Below, one piece after another: positions 24,151 through 32,424 of a stretch of 64,000 nt of DNA; the stretch's first letter is position 1, and the number at the start of each line of letters is the position of its first letter. Location of the stretch: positions 2,928,001 to 2,992,000 of the forward strand of contig NZ_CP063397.1 in assembly GCF_021729845.1 (NCBI RefSeq). Reading direction: 5' to 3'. The notes below the pieces were generated by a model. The model saw nothing but the letters and a program-made list of their open reading frames with translations, did no database searches and had not been told where the DNA came from. The position numbers and the translations under genes are program-made. This DNA is from Rhizobium sp. SL42. Its GTDB lineage: Bacteria; Pseudomonadota; Alphaproteobacteria; Rhizobiales; Rhizobiaceae.

Positions 24151-24570
24151 TCACTCGTCGCGATAAACCTTTTCGCGGCGCTCGTGGCGCTCCTGCGCTT
24201 CGATCGACAGAGTTGCGATCGGACGGGCGTCAAGGCGCTTCAAACCGATCGGCTCGCCGGTTTCCTCGCAAAAACCGTAGGTACCTTCGTCGATCCGTTG
24301 CAGGGCAGCGTCGATCTTCGAGATCAGCTTGCGCTGCCTGTCGCGAGCACGAAGCTCGATGGCACGGTCTGTTTCGGAGGAAGCCCGGTCGGCAAGGTCG
24401 GGATGGTTGGCGCTCTCTTCGGCAAGGTGACCGAGAGTTTCGCGCGCTTCGCGTAGGATATCATTCTTCCAGGCAACAAGCTTTGCCCGAAAATAGGCCC
24501 TCTGGTTCGCATTCATGAACTCTTCATCCTCAGAGAGCACATAATTGCTAAGATTGATCTTCTCACTCAA
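24151..24570 (-). CDS. dksA: RNA polymerase-binding factor DksA, low-cysteine type
   Basis: DksA binds the secondary channel of RNA polymerase and works with ppGpp in the stringent response. The 139-residue product has the coiled-coil with its acidic tip (NHPDLADRASSETDRAIELR) and the C-terminal globular domain. Of the four zinc cysteines in E. coli DksA only one remains (Cys101 in YGFCEETGEPIGL); the others read T, S and A, so the fold cannot bind zinc in the usual way. The start is a TTG at 24570 with a perfect AGGAG 8 nt upstream, giving MSEKINLSNYVLSEDEEFM; an ATG at 24591 lies upstream of that ribosome site. Monocistronic. Confidence 0.93.
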   Translation of the reverse strand: MSEKINLSNYVLSEDEEFMNANQRAYFRAKLVAWKNDILREARETLGHLAEESANHPDLADRASSETDRAIELRARDRQRKLISKIDAALQRIDEGTYGFCEETGEPIGLKRLDARPIATLSIEAQERHERREKVYRDE

Positions 24571-24844
24571 CGCGATTCTCCTGAAGAACATCTCAATGTG
24601 CGGGTGTATAACCTTTCATTCCAACCTGTTCAAGCCTCCTGACTGTTTCCACGGCATTTTTAAATCTGTTACATTTTTCATCTAAGAGTATATTTTTTAA
24701 GCACTATTTGCCGCAACCATCACAAACCCGCTGTCCGCGGAGCGCTGGATGCAGACCACGATATGCCACGTGCGCCCAGTTGACGTGGAGGGTTGATAAC
24801 CGCTAGTTCATTAGCAGGATGATCTGACGCGGATAACCCAACGG

Positions 24845-25351
24845 ATGACGCTCTCCACCAAGCCTCCTGAACGCATCTATTTGTTGCGACATGCAAAATC
24901 CGGTTGGGCCGAACCGGGCGGCCGCGATTTTGACCGCAGCCTTTCCGACGCAGGTTTTGCCGAGGCGGAACTGCTGGCCGAGACCGCCGCAGAAAAGGGA
25001 TATCAGCCCGAATTGGTGATTTCCTCAACCGCAAAGCGGTGCCGACAGACTGCCGATGCAATACGCAGGGCCTTTTCGGGCCAGTCGGAATTTCGTTTCG
25101 TCGATGACCTCTATAATTCACCGGCCGATACATATCTCGAGATCCTGACGTCAACGCGCGGTGTTCAGTCGCTGATGATGTTGGGTCACAATCCAGCCGT
25201 CGAGGAGGTTTTTGCGCGCCTTGTCGGCCATGACGTTGTCGGCCGCACCGTGCCCGAAGGCTACCCGACATCTGGCCTTGCCGTGATCGATGCGCTGCAG
25301 ATCGACGGTCGGGGTCAGGGGTGGAAATTGCAGGACTTTATCGTCGGCTGA
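24845..25351 (+). CDS. SixA-type histidine phosphatase
   Basis: This 168-residue protein belongs to the branch 2 histidine phosphatase superfamily: it has the RHG-type motif IYLLRHAKSGWAEPGGRDFDR with the catalytic His, ISSTAKRCRQTADAI, and the second His in MMLGHNPAVEEVF. SixA in E. coli removes phosphate from phosphohistidine on phosphotransferase proteins; in rhizobia the target is not known and could be the nitrogen-type PTS. The ATG at 24845 lacks a strong ribosome site. It stands alone before ycjX. Confidence 0.88.
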   Translation: MTLSTKPPERIYLLRHAKSGWAEPGGRDFDRSLSDAGFAEAELLAETAAEKGYQPELVISSTAKRCRQTADAIRRAFSGQSEFRFVDDLYNSPADTYLEILTSTRGVQSLMMLGHNPAVEEVFARLVGHDVVGRTVPEGYPTSGLAVIDALQIDGRGQGWKLQDFIVG

Positions 25352-25496
25352 TCAGAACGGACCCACTCAGTGAGCCACAAGGCGCGCCTGCTCCTTTTTT
25401 GCAGCGCAATGCCGACCTATATGCGACGAGGCATATGCTTGCCGCCGGGTGGCGGCGTGCAGCAGACCGCGCCATGACAATTTCAGGAAATCGCCA

Positions 25497-26972
25497 TTGC
25501 CCCCTTCCCTGTTCACCAACATTACCGATGAGGCAGCGATTGCTCTCGACAATGTTGCCGATCGTGCCGTCAATCTGGTCCACCCGACGATCCGCCTCGG
25601 CGTAACTGGCCTGTCGCGCGCAGGCAAAACCGTGTTCATCTCTTCGCTCGTGCACAACCTTCTGCATGGCGGACGGTTGCCGCTGTTCGAACCGGTTCGC
25701 GCCGGCCGCATTGCCGGTGCGAAACTGGAGGAACAGCCGGACGATGCCGTACCGCGTTTCCAGTATGAAGACCACATCCGCGCCCTGATCAAAGAACGGG
25801 TCTGGCCGGATTCGACACGGGCAATTTCGGAACTGCGGTTGACCATAGAATACAAGAGCGCAAGCGCATGGAACCGCCTGCTTTCGTCCGGACGCCTGTC
25901 GATCGATATCGTCGACTATCCCGGTGAATGGCTTCTCGACCTGCCATTGCTTCAGCAAGACTATCGCCAGTTCTCCGAGGCGACGGCAAGTCTTGCGACG
26001 ACCGGCGTTCGCGCGGAACTGTCACGCGAGTGGCGCGAACTGTCGGCATCCATTGATCCGCATGCTCCGGCCGACGAAATGCTGGCGCGCAGGCTGGCTG
26101 AGACGTTCACAACATATCTGCGCCTGTGCAAATCCGACGAACGCTCGCTGTCGACGCTGCCTCCTGGCCGCTTCCTGATGCCCGGTGACCTGGAAGGCTC
26201 ACCGGCGCTGACCTTCGCCCCCCTGCCCGCACTGGCCGATGGCAAGGCGCCGAAGGGATCGCTGCAGGCGATGATGGAGCGCCGCTACGAAGCCTACAAG
26301 AGCCTGGTGGTGAAACCCTTCTTCCGGGAACATTTCGCGCGCCTCGATCGACAGATCGTCCTAGTCGATGCGCTGCAGGCCATCAATCGCGGGCCGGAAG
26401 CGGTTCAAGATCTGGAGCGGGCGCTTGGCGACGTGCTGACCTGCTTTCGCGCCGGCTCGAACAATATCCTGACATCTCTGGTTCGCCGGCGCATCGACCG
26501 CGTCCTGGTGGCCGCCACCAAGGCCGATCATCTGCATCACGAGAGCCATGACCGACTGGAAACGCTCACCCGCCGACTGGTGGACCGGGCGATCCAGACG
26601 ATCGGCATGAGCGGTGCCGGCATCGAGGTCATGGCGCTGGCGTCCGTCCGGGCGACGCGTGAGGCCAACGTCAAGCGGGATGGCCATGACCTGCCGGTGA
26701 TTGTCGGCACCCCGATGGCTGGAGAACGGATCGGCAAAGAGATCTTTGACGGCGAGCGCAAGACCGCTGTGTTCCCCGGCGATCTTCCCGAGGATCCGGA
26801 AGCCTTCTTCCGGTCGCTTGACGCCGGCGAGCCGGCCGAATTGCCTGATCTCGACATTGTCCGCTTCCGTCCGCCGCGCCTTGAGGAAACCGGTGGCGGC
26901 ATCACTTTGTCCGTCCCTCATATCCGCCTAGATCGCGCCATGCAGTTCCTGCTCGGAGACCGTCTCGCATGA
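25497..26972 (+). CDS. ycjX: YcjX-family P-loop protein (DUF463)
   Basis: The product (491 aa) belongs to the YcjX family of predicted nucleotide-binding proteins. It has a P-loop in LGVTGLSRAGKTVFISSLVHNLL, the family segments SIDIVDYPGEWLLDLPLL and VLVAATKADHLHHESHD. YcjX has GTPase-like structure and is often linked to stress response with YcjF; its role is unsettled. I chose TTG 25497 since AGGAAA lies 6 nt upstream; an ATG at 25482 and a GTG-like longer frame are alternatives. It overlaps ycjF by 4 bp (ATGA), so the two are translationally coupled. Confidence 0.88.
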   Translation: MPPSLFTNITDEAAIALDNVADRAVNLVHPTIRLGVTGLSRAGKTVFISSLVHNLLHGGRLPLFEPVRAGRIAGAKLEEQPDDAVPRFQYEDHIRALIKERVWPDSTRAISELRLTIEYKSASAWNRLLSSGRLSIDIVDYPGEWLLDLPLLQQDYRQFSEATASLATTGVRAELSREWRELSASIDPHAPADEMLARRLAETFTTYLRLCKSDERSLSTLPPGRFLMPGDLEGSPALTFAPLPALADGKAPKGSLQAMMERRYEAYKSLVVKPFFREHFARLDRQIVLVDALQAINRGPEAVQDLERALGDVLTCFRAGSNNILTSLVRRRIDRVLVAATKADHLHHESHDRLETLTRRLVDRAIQTIGMSGAGIEVMALASVRATREANVKRDGHDLPVIVGTPMAGERIGKEIFDGERKTAVFPGDLPEDPEAFFRSLDAGEPAELPDLDIVRFRPPRLEETGGGITLSVPHIRLDRAMQFLLGDRLA

Positions 26973-28072
26973 CCAAGCCCCCCTCATCCTCCGTCCCCGG
27001 CGCGGGTCAGGGCACCGGCAACCGCCGACGGCCTGCGGCATTCTCCATCGAGGCTGCTCCGGAAACAGAACCCCCTCGACCGGCCGCGGCACGCCAACCG
27101 CGAGCCTTCTCGCACGATGTGGTGATTGTCCCGGACGAGGAAGACCCCTTTATCGGCGGGGGAGTTGCCGACGACGAGATTCCGCTCGCGATCCCGCGGA
27201 GACGCGGTTTTTCCTTCGCGAAAATTGCCGCCGGCGCCTTTGGTATCCTGGTCTCCCTCGCGCTCGGCCTCTGGGTCGATGGCCTGATCCGTGACCTCTT
27301 TTCCCGCTCCGACTGGCTTGGCTACGCCGCGATCGGCGTGCTTGCGGTCGGGATCCTGGCTCTGGCAATCGCCATAGGACGGGAGGTAGTCGGCCTCTAT
27401 CGGCTGGAAGCGGTCCAGTCGCTGAAATCGGAAGCGGAAATTGCCAGCGCCGATCGCAAGCGCCCGGCGGCTCTCGCCGTGGTCAAGCGCCTGACGCGCC
27501 TCGTCTCCCATCGCCCGGAGACCGCCCGCGGCCAGAAAGTGATGGCAGAGGTCGAGGAGGATGTGATCGACGGACCGCAACTGATCGAGCTTGCCGAGCG
27601 GGAGCTGTTGAGCCCCCTCGACTTCCGGGCAAGAAACCTCATTCTGGGCGCTTCCAAGCGGGTGTCTGTCGTCACCGCCGTCAGTCCCCGGGCGCTGGTG
27701 GATCTTGGCTATGTGCTTTTCGAGGTCGTTCGACTGGTCCGCGCCATGGCCGAACTTTATGGCGGACGACCTGGCAGCCTCGGAATGCTGCGTCTGTTGC
27801 GCGACGTGATCGCCCATCTGGCAGTTACAGGATCGATCGCGGTCGGCGACAGCCTGGTCCAGCAGGTCCTTGGCCACGGCCTCGCCTCACGTCTGTCGGC
27901 GCGCCTTGGCGAAGGTGTCATCAACGGACTGATGACGGCGCGAATCGGCATTGCGGCAATGGATCTGTGTCGTCCTCTGCCCTTCAAGGCTTTGAAGCGA
28001 CCAGGCATCGGCGACTTCATCGGCGACCTCAAGCCATCGCTAAACGGCAAATCCGGGGGCGAAACCAACTGA
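26969..28072 (+). CDS. ycjF: YcjF-family membrane protein (TIGR01620, DUF697)
   Basis: This 367-residue protein has an N-terminal Pro-rich cytoplasmic stretch, two transmembrane helices (FAKIAAGAFGILVSLALGLWVDG and GYAAIGVLAVGILALAIAIG) and a C-terminal DUF697 domain (RALVDLGYVLFEVVRLVRAMAE, GLASRLSARLGEGVINGLMTARIG). The ATG overlaps the stop of ycjX by 4 bp, a fixed arrangement for this pair. Both are conserved across proteobacteria, and the partner is thought to act at the inner membrane, but the biochemical function is not known. Confidence 0.88.
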   Translation: MTKPPSSSVPGAGQGTGNRRRPAAFSIEAAPETEPPRPAAARQPRAFSHDVVIVPDEEDPFIGGGVADDEIPLAIPRRRGFSFAKIAAGAFGILVSLALGLWVDGLIRDLFSRSDWLGYAAIGVLAVGILALAIAIGREVVGLYRLEAVQSLKSEAEIASADRKRPAALAVVKRLTRLVSHRPETARGQKVMAEVEEDVIDGPQLIELAERELLSPLDFRARNLILGASKRVSVVTAVSPRALVDLGYVLFEVVRLVRAMAELYGGRPGSLGMLRLLRDVIAHLAVTGSIAVGDSLVQQVLGHGLASRLSARLGEGVINGLMTARIGIAAMDLCRPLPFKALKRPGIGDFIGDLKPSLNGKSGGETN

Positions 28073-28214
28073 GTCTTATGGGCAACACCAACGGCAGAAC
28101 CTGTGTTTTGCCGATTGCGGGCGATGCCATTTAAGGCTAATTGCAAGGATGCATTAACCAATACCGCGCTAAGTTGACTGCGGGTTTTCTGGTTTCTCGT
28201 ACCAAGGTAAATCG

Positions 28215-28769
28215 ATGTCTTCTCGCATCTTCTCGTCGCTCGGCCGCAATGCCGTCATTCTGGCCGCCGCGGCACTCCTGCCCGCCACCGTTGCGGATGC
28301 AGCTTCGCGCGACAAGCGCTTCTTTGAACAGGTCGCCGGCGTCTGGAAGGGCCCGGGCGAAATTGTTGCCGGCAAATACAAGGGCACCAAGTTCACCTGC
28401 AACCTGACGGGCCTCTCAGCGGACGGCAAGGAAGCCGGGATGAAGCTCGATGGCACCTGCCGCGTCGGCGTATTCAGCCAGCCGATGTCCGCGTTCATAT
28501 CCCAGGCAGGCAGCACCTACAAAGGCCAGTTTCTGGACGGTGCCGACGGCAAGGGCATGGACATCGTTTCCGGAACGGTCACCGGCAACCGCGCGGTCAT
28601 GGGCATCAACCGCAAGAAACTGAATGGCGCAATGGTCGCGCGCATCGAAAAAGACGATGCGATGAACATCACGATCTCGGTCAAGGTCGAAGATCGCCTG
28701 ATCCCGGTCATCGGCCTGAAGCTGAACCGTCAGGCCGAGGCAATGGCCGTAACGACGGCCAGCGAATAA
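28215..28769 (+). CDS. secreted protein of unknown function
   Basis: The 184-residue protein starts with a signal peptide (NAVILAAAALLPATVADAAS, probable cut after ADA). The mature part begins RDKRFFEQVAGVWKGPGEIVAGKYKGTKFTCNL, which looks like a small beta-barrel or lipocalin-like secreted protein: it has alternating hydrophobic strands and two cysteines (FTCNL and GTCRVG). I cannot name a family. The ATG at 28215 is the natural start with the signal peptide. It is followed by a terminator hairpin that lies partly inside the convergent folK gene. Confidence 0.78.
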   Translation: MSSRIFSSLGRNAVILAAAALLPATVADAASRDKRFFEQVAGVWKGPGEIVAGKYKGTKFTCNLTGLSADGKEAGMKLDGTCRVGVFSQPMSAFISQAGSTYKGQFLDGADGKGMDIVSGTVTGNRAVMGINRKKLNGAMVARIEKDDAMNITISVKVEDRLIPVIGLKLNRQAEAMAVTTASE

Positions 28770-28804
28770 AGGCCGAACAGAAACCCGTTATTCGATGACT
28801 TCGA

Positions 28805-29329
28805 TCAACCGCGCCACCAGGCGCGGTTTTCATTTGCGACCTCGATACCGCTGCAATCGCTCTGCCCGAGCCAGTCGGCAACCGAAATGCCCCTGACAAT
28901 CAGGTCCGGGGCGATATCGGCAAGCGGCATCAATACGAAACCACGCTCGGTCATGCGCGGATGCGGGATCTTCAGGTGCTCGCCATCGACACTGGCATTG
29001 TCATAGGTCAGGATATCGATATCGATGGTACGGGGTCCCCAGCGCTCGATCCGAACACGCTTCATCTCGCGCTCGATGTCGAGACAGGCGTCCAGCAGCG
29101 GTTCTGGTGCGAGCGTTGTCTCGATGGCCGCACAACAGTTGTAGAAATCCGCCTGATCGACTTTCCCCCAGGGCGGCGTCCGGTAAAGCCCCGACACGGC
29201 GGTCACCCGACAATCGGAGCGGCCATCGAGATGCCGCAGAGCCGCTGCCATGGCGGATACCGGATCGCCGATATTGCCGCCAAGCCCAAGGGTAGCCTGA
29301 CGCCACCCAAACTCACCTGAATTGCTCAA
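28805..29329 (-). CDS. folK: 2-amino-4-hydroxy-6-hydroxymethyldihydropteridine pyrophosphokinase
   Basis: FolK (HPPK) transfers pyrophosphate from ATP to the pterin before FolP acts. The 174-residue product has the N-terminal ATLGLGGNIGDPVSAMAAAL and the signature RIERWGPRTIDIDILTYDN with the Mg-binding Asp pair, then IPHPRMTERGFVLMPLADIAP. The ATG at 29329 overlaps the end of folB by 17 bp. It is the last gene of the folP-folB-folK operon. The last codons also encode, on the opposite strand, the terminator stem of the neighbouring gene. Confidence 0.96.
   Translation of the reverse strand: MSNSGEFGWRQATLGLGGNIGDPVSAMAAALRHLDGRSDCRVTAVSGLYRTPPWGKVDQADFYNCCAAIETTLAPEPLLDACLDIEREMKRVRIERWGPRTIDIDILTYDNASVDGEHLKIPHPRMTERGFVLMPLADIAPDLIVRGISVADWLGQSDCSGIEVANENRAWWRG
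28807..28830 (+). terminator. terminator of the secreted-protein gene, inside folK
   Basis: A 9-bp stem (28807-28815 with 28820-28828, loop ACCA) is followed by TTTT on the plus strand. It is 37 bp after the upstream stop and overlaps the last codons of the convergent folK. Confidence 0.7.
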
Positions 29330-29681
29330 CGCTCACCTGTACATAGTCGAGAATACCAGCGATTGGCGCGCTGGGCTTGCGCACTGTGATGCGCGTTCTC
29401 AGGATTTCGGGAAACCGCGCCAGCAAGGCCTTGGCGATGGCTAGCGCCAGCGCCTCGATCAACATGACGCGCGCACCGGTGACAATGGATTCTATGACCT
29501 CGAAGGCGATGCCGTAGTGGACCGTACCCTCAAGCCTGTCCTGAGCAGCGGCCTCGCCGGCATCGACATCGAATTCCGCATCGACGTAAAAACGCTGACC
29601 CAGGACACCCTCTTCGGCAAACACGCCATGATTGGCGAAGAAGGAGCAATTCTTCAGGGTAATGGTGAAGATGGCACTCAT
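29313..29681 (-). CDS. folB: dihydroneopterin aldolase
   Basis: FolB cleaves dihydroneopterin to the hydroxymethyl pterin and glycolaldehyde in folate synthesis. The 122-residue protein has the FANHGVFAEEGVLGQRFYVD motif with the substrate-binding Glu and the VTVRKPSAPI-type end (ITVRKPSAPIAGILDYVQV) with the catalytic Lys. The ATG at 29681 overlaps the folP stop by 4 bp, and its own end overlaps folK. Confidence 0.95.
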   Translation of the reverse strand: MSAIFTITLKNCSFFANHGVFAEEGVLGQRFYVDAEFDVDAGEAAAQDRLEGTVHYGIAFEVIESIVTGARVMLIEALALAIAKALLARFPEILRTRITVRKPSAPIAGILDYVQVSVEQFR

Positions 29682-30553
29682 GGCGTCACTCCTTCGGCAA
29701 GCCGCTTTTGTGTCGCAAGCATTGCATCGGCAACGGCAAGTGCATCACGGTTGATCGCGACATTATGAACCCTGAATACGGCTGCTCCCTTCAGACGCAG
29801 TGCAATCGTGGTCGCGGCCGTCGCCGCGTCCCGCCCGGCAGCGTCGCGTCCGGTCAGGGTCCCGAGAAATCGCTTGCGCGAGGTACCGGCTAGAAGCGGC
29901 AGACCGAAACGATGCAATTCCTCGAAACGCACCATCAGCTCGATGTTTTCCTCCGCCGTCTCCTTGGCAAATCCGAAACCGGGGTCGAGTGTGATCGCCT
30001 GAGGAAGAACGCCCGCAGCGCGTGCAATGTCCAGGGACTGCCCCAGGAAGAAAAACTGGTCCTTGATGATGTCGGAAAGCGTCTCCCGTCCGCGTCCCGT
30101 ATGCATGATACAGAGCCCGGCCCCGCTCGCTGCAGCTACGGATGCAATGTCCGGCTCCCGCTGCAGCCCGTGCACGTCATTGATGATGTGCGCACCCGCT
30201 GCAATCGCTGCGCGGGCGGTGTCAGCACGGTAGGTGTCGATTGACAGCAGAACGTCGGTACGGGCAACCAGTGCCTCGATCACCGGAACGACCCGCTCCA
30301 TTTCTTCCTCGGGCGTCACTTCAGCAGCGCCGGGGCGTGTCGATTCACCACCGATATCAAGAATGTCCGCGCCGGCCTCGACACAGGCAAACGCATGGGC
30401 AACCGCCTTTTCGGTCGTGGCATGCAAACCGCCGTCGGAAAACGAATCCGGCGTGACATTGATGATGGCCATCAGTGCGCCCCGCGCCGTCAGGTCCAGG
30501 TCCCGACCATGGGCAACGCGCCAGATGCTTCGATTGGCGGTCGACACTTTCAT
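29678..30553 (-). CDS. folP: dihydropteroate synthase
   Basis: FolP condenses the pterin pyrophosphate with p-aminobenzoate and is the sulfonamide target. The 291-residue product shows both signature regions: MAIINVTPDSFSDGGLH and DILDIGGESTRPGAAEVTPE, then LSIDTYRADTARAAIAAGA, IINDVHG, LDPGFGFAKETAEENIEL and GTSRKRFLG. The ATG at 30553 has AGAGGAC 4 nt upstream; the frame extends to 30634 without similarity and would overlap the divergent gene's leader. It heads the folP-folB-folK operon. Confidence 0.96.
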   Translation of the reverse strand: MKVSTANRSIWRVAHGRDLDLTARGALMAIINVTPDSFSDGGLHATTEKAVAHAFACVEAGADILDIGGESTRPGAAEVTPEEEMERVVPVIEALVARTDVLLSIDTYRADTARAAIAAGAHIINDVHGLQREPDIASVAAASGAGLCIMHTGRGRETLSDIIKDQFFFLGQSLDIARAAGVLPQAITLDPGFGFAKETAEENIELMVRFEELHRFGLPLLAGTSRKRFLGTLTGRDAAGRDAATAATTIALRLKGAAVFRVHNVAINRDALAVADAMLATQKRLAEGVTP

Positions 30554-30663
30554 CTGTCCTCTCGACGGAAAACCGCGAAGCTGCAATAGTGCTCGCGGCT
30601 TGGCTATGCCCCAAGGGCGCAGCGAATTCAACATTGCGGATCAGAAGATTGCGGAAAATGATA

Positions 30664-31287
30664 ATGTCAAATGCTCGCCGTTTTTGGGCAACCGCAGTCA
30701 CTGTAGCCCTAGTTTCCGTTTCCATCTCTCCGGCGCATGCCGAAACCATCGTTCGCAAGTCGACAAGCTATTTCCAGATCGGCGGCAAGACCGCGGCGGA
30801 GATCGATGACGAACTGACGCGCAAGGGACCGATGACCCAGATGACGGGAAACCGCCATCCCGGAGCCACGCAGATCCGTTTCGGCGGCGACTTGACCTAT
30901 GTGCGCAAAGGGGAGCGCTGCGCCATTGAGGATGCTCGCGTCACCCTCGACACCAAGATCATCTTGCCGCGCTGGAAGAATCGCAAGCGTGCGACGAAAG
31001 AACTCGGCTTCATCTGGGATGCCCTGTCGGCCGACATCAAGCGCCACGAGGAACGCCACGCTGAAATTGCCCGCCAATATGCACGCGATCTTGAAAAGGC
31101 GCTGAGGAGACTTCCGACGCAAGACAATTGCGACAAGATGCAGGACAAGGTCGCCGAAGTCACCGATCGCATCACGCTGGCCCATGACGAGGCGCAGATG
31201 AAGTTTGACCGCATAGAGGCGAAGAACTTCCAGAACAGGATGGCGCGCATCCTGCGCTACAAAAGCGGCAGGGCAAGTCAGGACTAA
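30664..31287 (+). CDS. DUF922-family secreted protein with HExxH motif
   Basis: This 207-residue protein has a signal peptide (RRFWATAVTVALVSVSISPAHAE, cut after AHA) and a basic mature part that resembles DUF922, a family found mainly in Rhizobiales. It carries SADIKRHEERHAEIARQYAR, in which H-E-E-R-H fits the zinc metalloprotease pattern, and two cysteines (ERCAIED, QDNCDKM). No protease function is proven for the family as far as I know. The ATG at 30664 is preferred since GCGGAAAA lies about 8 nt upstream; an in-frame ATG 6 bp earlier is too close to it. It is divergent from folP, with 110 bp between starts. Confidence 0.78.
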   Translation: MSNARRFWATAVTVALVSVSISPAHAETIVRKSTSYFQIGGKTAAEIDDELTRKGPMTQMTGNRHPGATQIRFGGDLTYVRKGERCAIEDARVTLDTKIILPRWKNRKRATKELGFIWDALSADIKRHEERHAEIARQYARDLEKALRRLPTQDNCDKMQDKVAEVTDRITLAHDEAQMKFDRIEAKNFQNRMARILRYKSGRASQD

Positions 31288-31399
31288 ACGTTCGGGCGGA
31301 AATAACCCACCAAAAATTATAGCTCGCTAATGCAGCAAGGACACATCTTGCTCGAAACTTGCGACAGCACCTGTGAATAACCGGCTATTTCTCGGCGTG

Positions 31400-31571
31400 G
31401 CACTTGATAAGAATCTGAAATATACCTGTCATCAGCAAACGTTGATTAAGCGTTTTCCGATTTGCCAGTTCTCCCGGCGCGTCCTGGTGCCACAGGTGTT
31501 TCCTCCCTCGCCTGCTTGGCGATGCGCCCCCTTGCCCCGCTCCTCGCTCCGCGAGAGCGGGGCTTTTTTTT
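31400..31571 (+). ncRNA. candidate small RNA (low certainty)
   Basis: The stretch from about 31400 ends at a textbook terminator. It contains short stems (CCTG-GTGCCA-CAGG at about 31483-31496) and a single-stranded TTTCCTCCCTCG that could pair with ribosome binding sites, as in some rhizobial regulatory RNAs. The 5' end is not defined, and no clear promoter was identified. It could equally be the 3' UTR of the DUF922 gene. Confidence 0.3.
31534..31571 (+). terminator. strong intrinsic terminator
   Basis: A 9-bp stem (31534-31542 with 31555-31563, GCCCCGCTC paired with GAGCGGGGC) with a structured loop is followed by T8. It faces the plus strand. Confidence 0.92.
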
Positions 31572-31595
31572 GCAGCGGGGGCGTAGGAAGTCTCA

Positions 31596-31916
31596 TCAGC
31601 CCTGGCGTTCGGGAACATGCACCACAAGGCCATCAAGCGCAGCCACGACCTTGATCTGACAGCTCAGCCGAGAGCTTGGCTTCACGTCAACGGCGAAGTC
31701 GAGCATGTCTTCCTCCATGGCCGAAGGTGCGCCGACCTTGTCGGTCCAGGCATCGTCGACATAGACATGACAGGTCGCACAAGCGCAGGCGCCGCCACAT
31801 TCGGCGTCGATCCCGGGAACGGAATTGCGCACGGCATTTTCCATGACTGTCGAGCCCTCGGCGGCTGCGATGTCGAAGCGCGTGCCGTCAAAGGCGATGA
31901 TGCTGATATTTGCCAT
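31596..31916 (-). CDS. 2Fe-2S ferredoxin, adrenodoxin type
   Basis: This 106-residue ferredoxin carries the cluster ligands in the pattern C-x5-C-x2-C...C: Cys40, Cys46 and Cys49 in [19 protein letters not shown] and Cys86 in [10 protein letters not shown]. The type is that of FdxB/adrenodoxin-like ferredoxins that serve cytochrome P450s or iron-sulfur cluster assembly. The start at 31916 gives [15 protein letters not shown], the typical opening; an ATG at 31931 is also in frame. No partner reductase or P450 is nearby, so the electron partners are unknown. Confidence 0.93.
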   Translation of the reverse strand: MANISIIAFDGTRFDIAAAEGSTVMENAVRNSVPGIDAECGGACACATCHVYVDDAWTDKVGAPSAMEEDMLDFAVDVKPSSRLSCQIKVVAALDGLVVHVPERQG

Positions 31917-32052
31917 GTGTCGTGTGTCCATGCTTCGCCAAAAAAATCCGCGAAGTCATCCAACAAATCGAAACACCAGTCAACTCACAGGAAAGCAGTC
32001 AACTCTAAGGAACCACGCGGGCACCGTTCGTCCGTCGCGTCTCTTGTCCTGC

Positions 32053-32424
32053 CTAACGGGCGAGCTTGAGGATGAAATGCTCCGCCTCGAGAACAGCGGC
32101 ACTCACCGAGGCAACCGAATCGATGGTCGCACCCTTTGTTTCGATCAGGTCGGCTGCCCCGGCAACCCGAAGAGCACCAACCGCCATTGCAGCATTCCTC
32201 AGCCGCTGTGCGGCCGCCTTGACCTGGAGCGCGTCGCGATCGCTGGCCAGAGCCTGAAGACAGCCGCGGGCCTGGCGCGCGAACATCTGAAGAATCTCGA
32301 TCTCGACGGCGCGGTCGCCCTTGGTCTGGGTAGCAAGATGAACAAGGTCAACAGGACGCTGCTGCGAGGGGCACAGGCCGCCAAAATTTTCAGGAGCTTC
32401 GAAAGCGACATTTACGGCTGCCAT
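32053..32424 (-). CDS. Hpt-domain-like protein without the phospho-histidine
   Basis: The 123-residue protein looks like a single four-helix Hpt domain: IEILQMFARQARGCLQAL, then VKAAAQRLRNAAMAVGALRV, and a final helical pair. In true Hpt proteins the central helix reads A-H-x-L-K-G-x-A; here the His position is Gln73 and the K-G pair is R-N. It therefore probably cannot carry phosphate and may act as a binding partner or decoy. The ATG at 32424 has AAGGA 8 nt upstream; the longer frame to 32505 is not favoured. It is divergent from the ring-protein gene across 475 bp. Confidence 0.65.
   Translation of the reverse strand: MAAVNVAFEAPENFGGLCPSQQRPVDLVHLATQTKGDRAVEIEILQMFARQARGCLQALASDRDALQVKAAAQRLRNAAMAVGALRVAGAADLIETKGATIDSVASVSAAVLEAEHFILKLAR

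Larger units (their letters stand above)
31288..31595. other. 308-bp gene-poor stretch ending in a strong terminator
   Basis: No convincing open frame is found. The right part holds CCTCC-rich sequence and an intrinsic terminator at 31534-31571 that faces the plus strand, far (about 250 bp) from the last plus-strand gene. This suggests either a long 3' UTR or a small RNA ending near 31571. Confidence 0.6.

Noticed and set aside
31373..31654. 93-codon open frame over the candidate small RNA
   Set aside because: It runs through a strong terminator and into the antisense of the ferredoxin gene.
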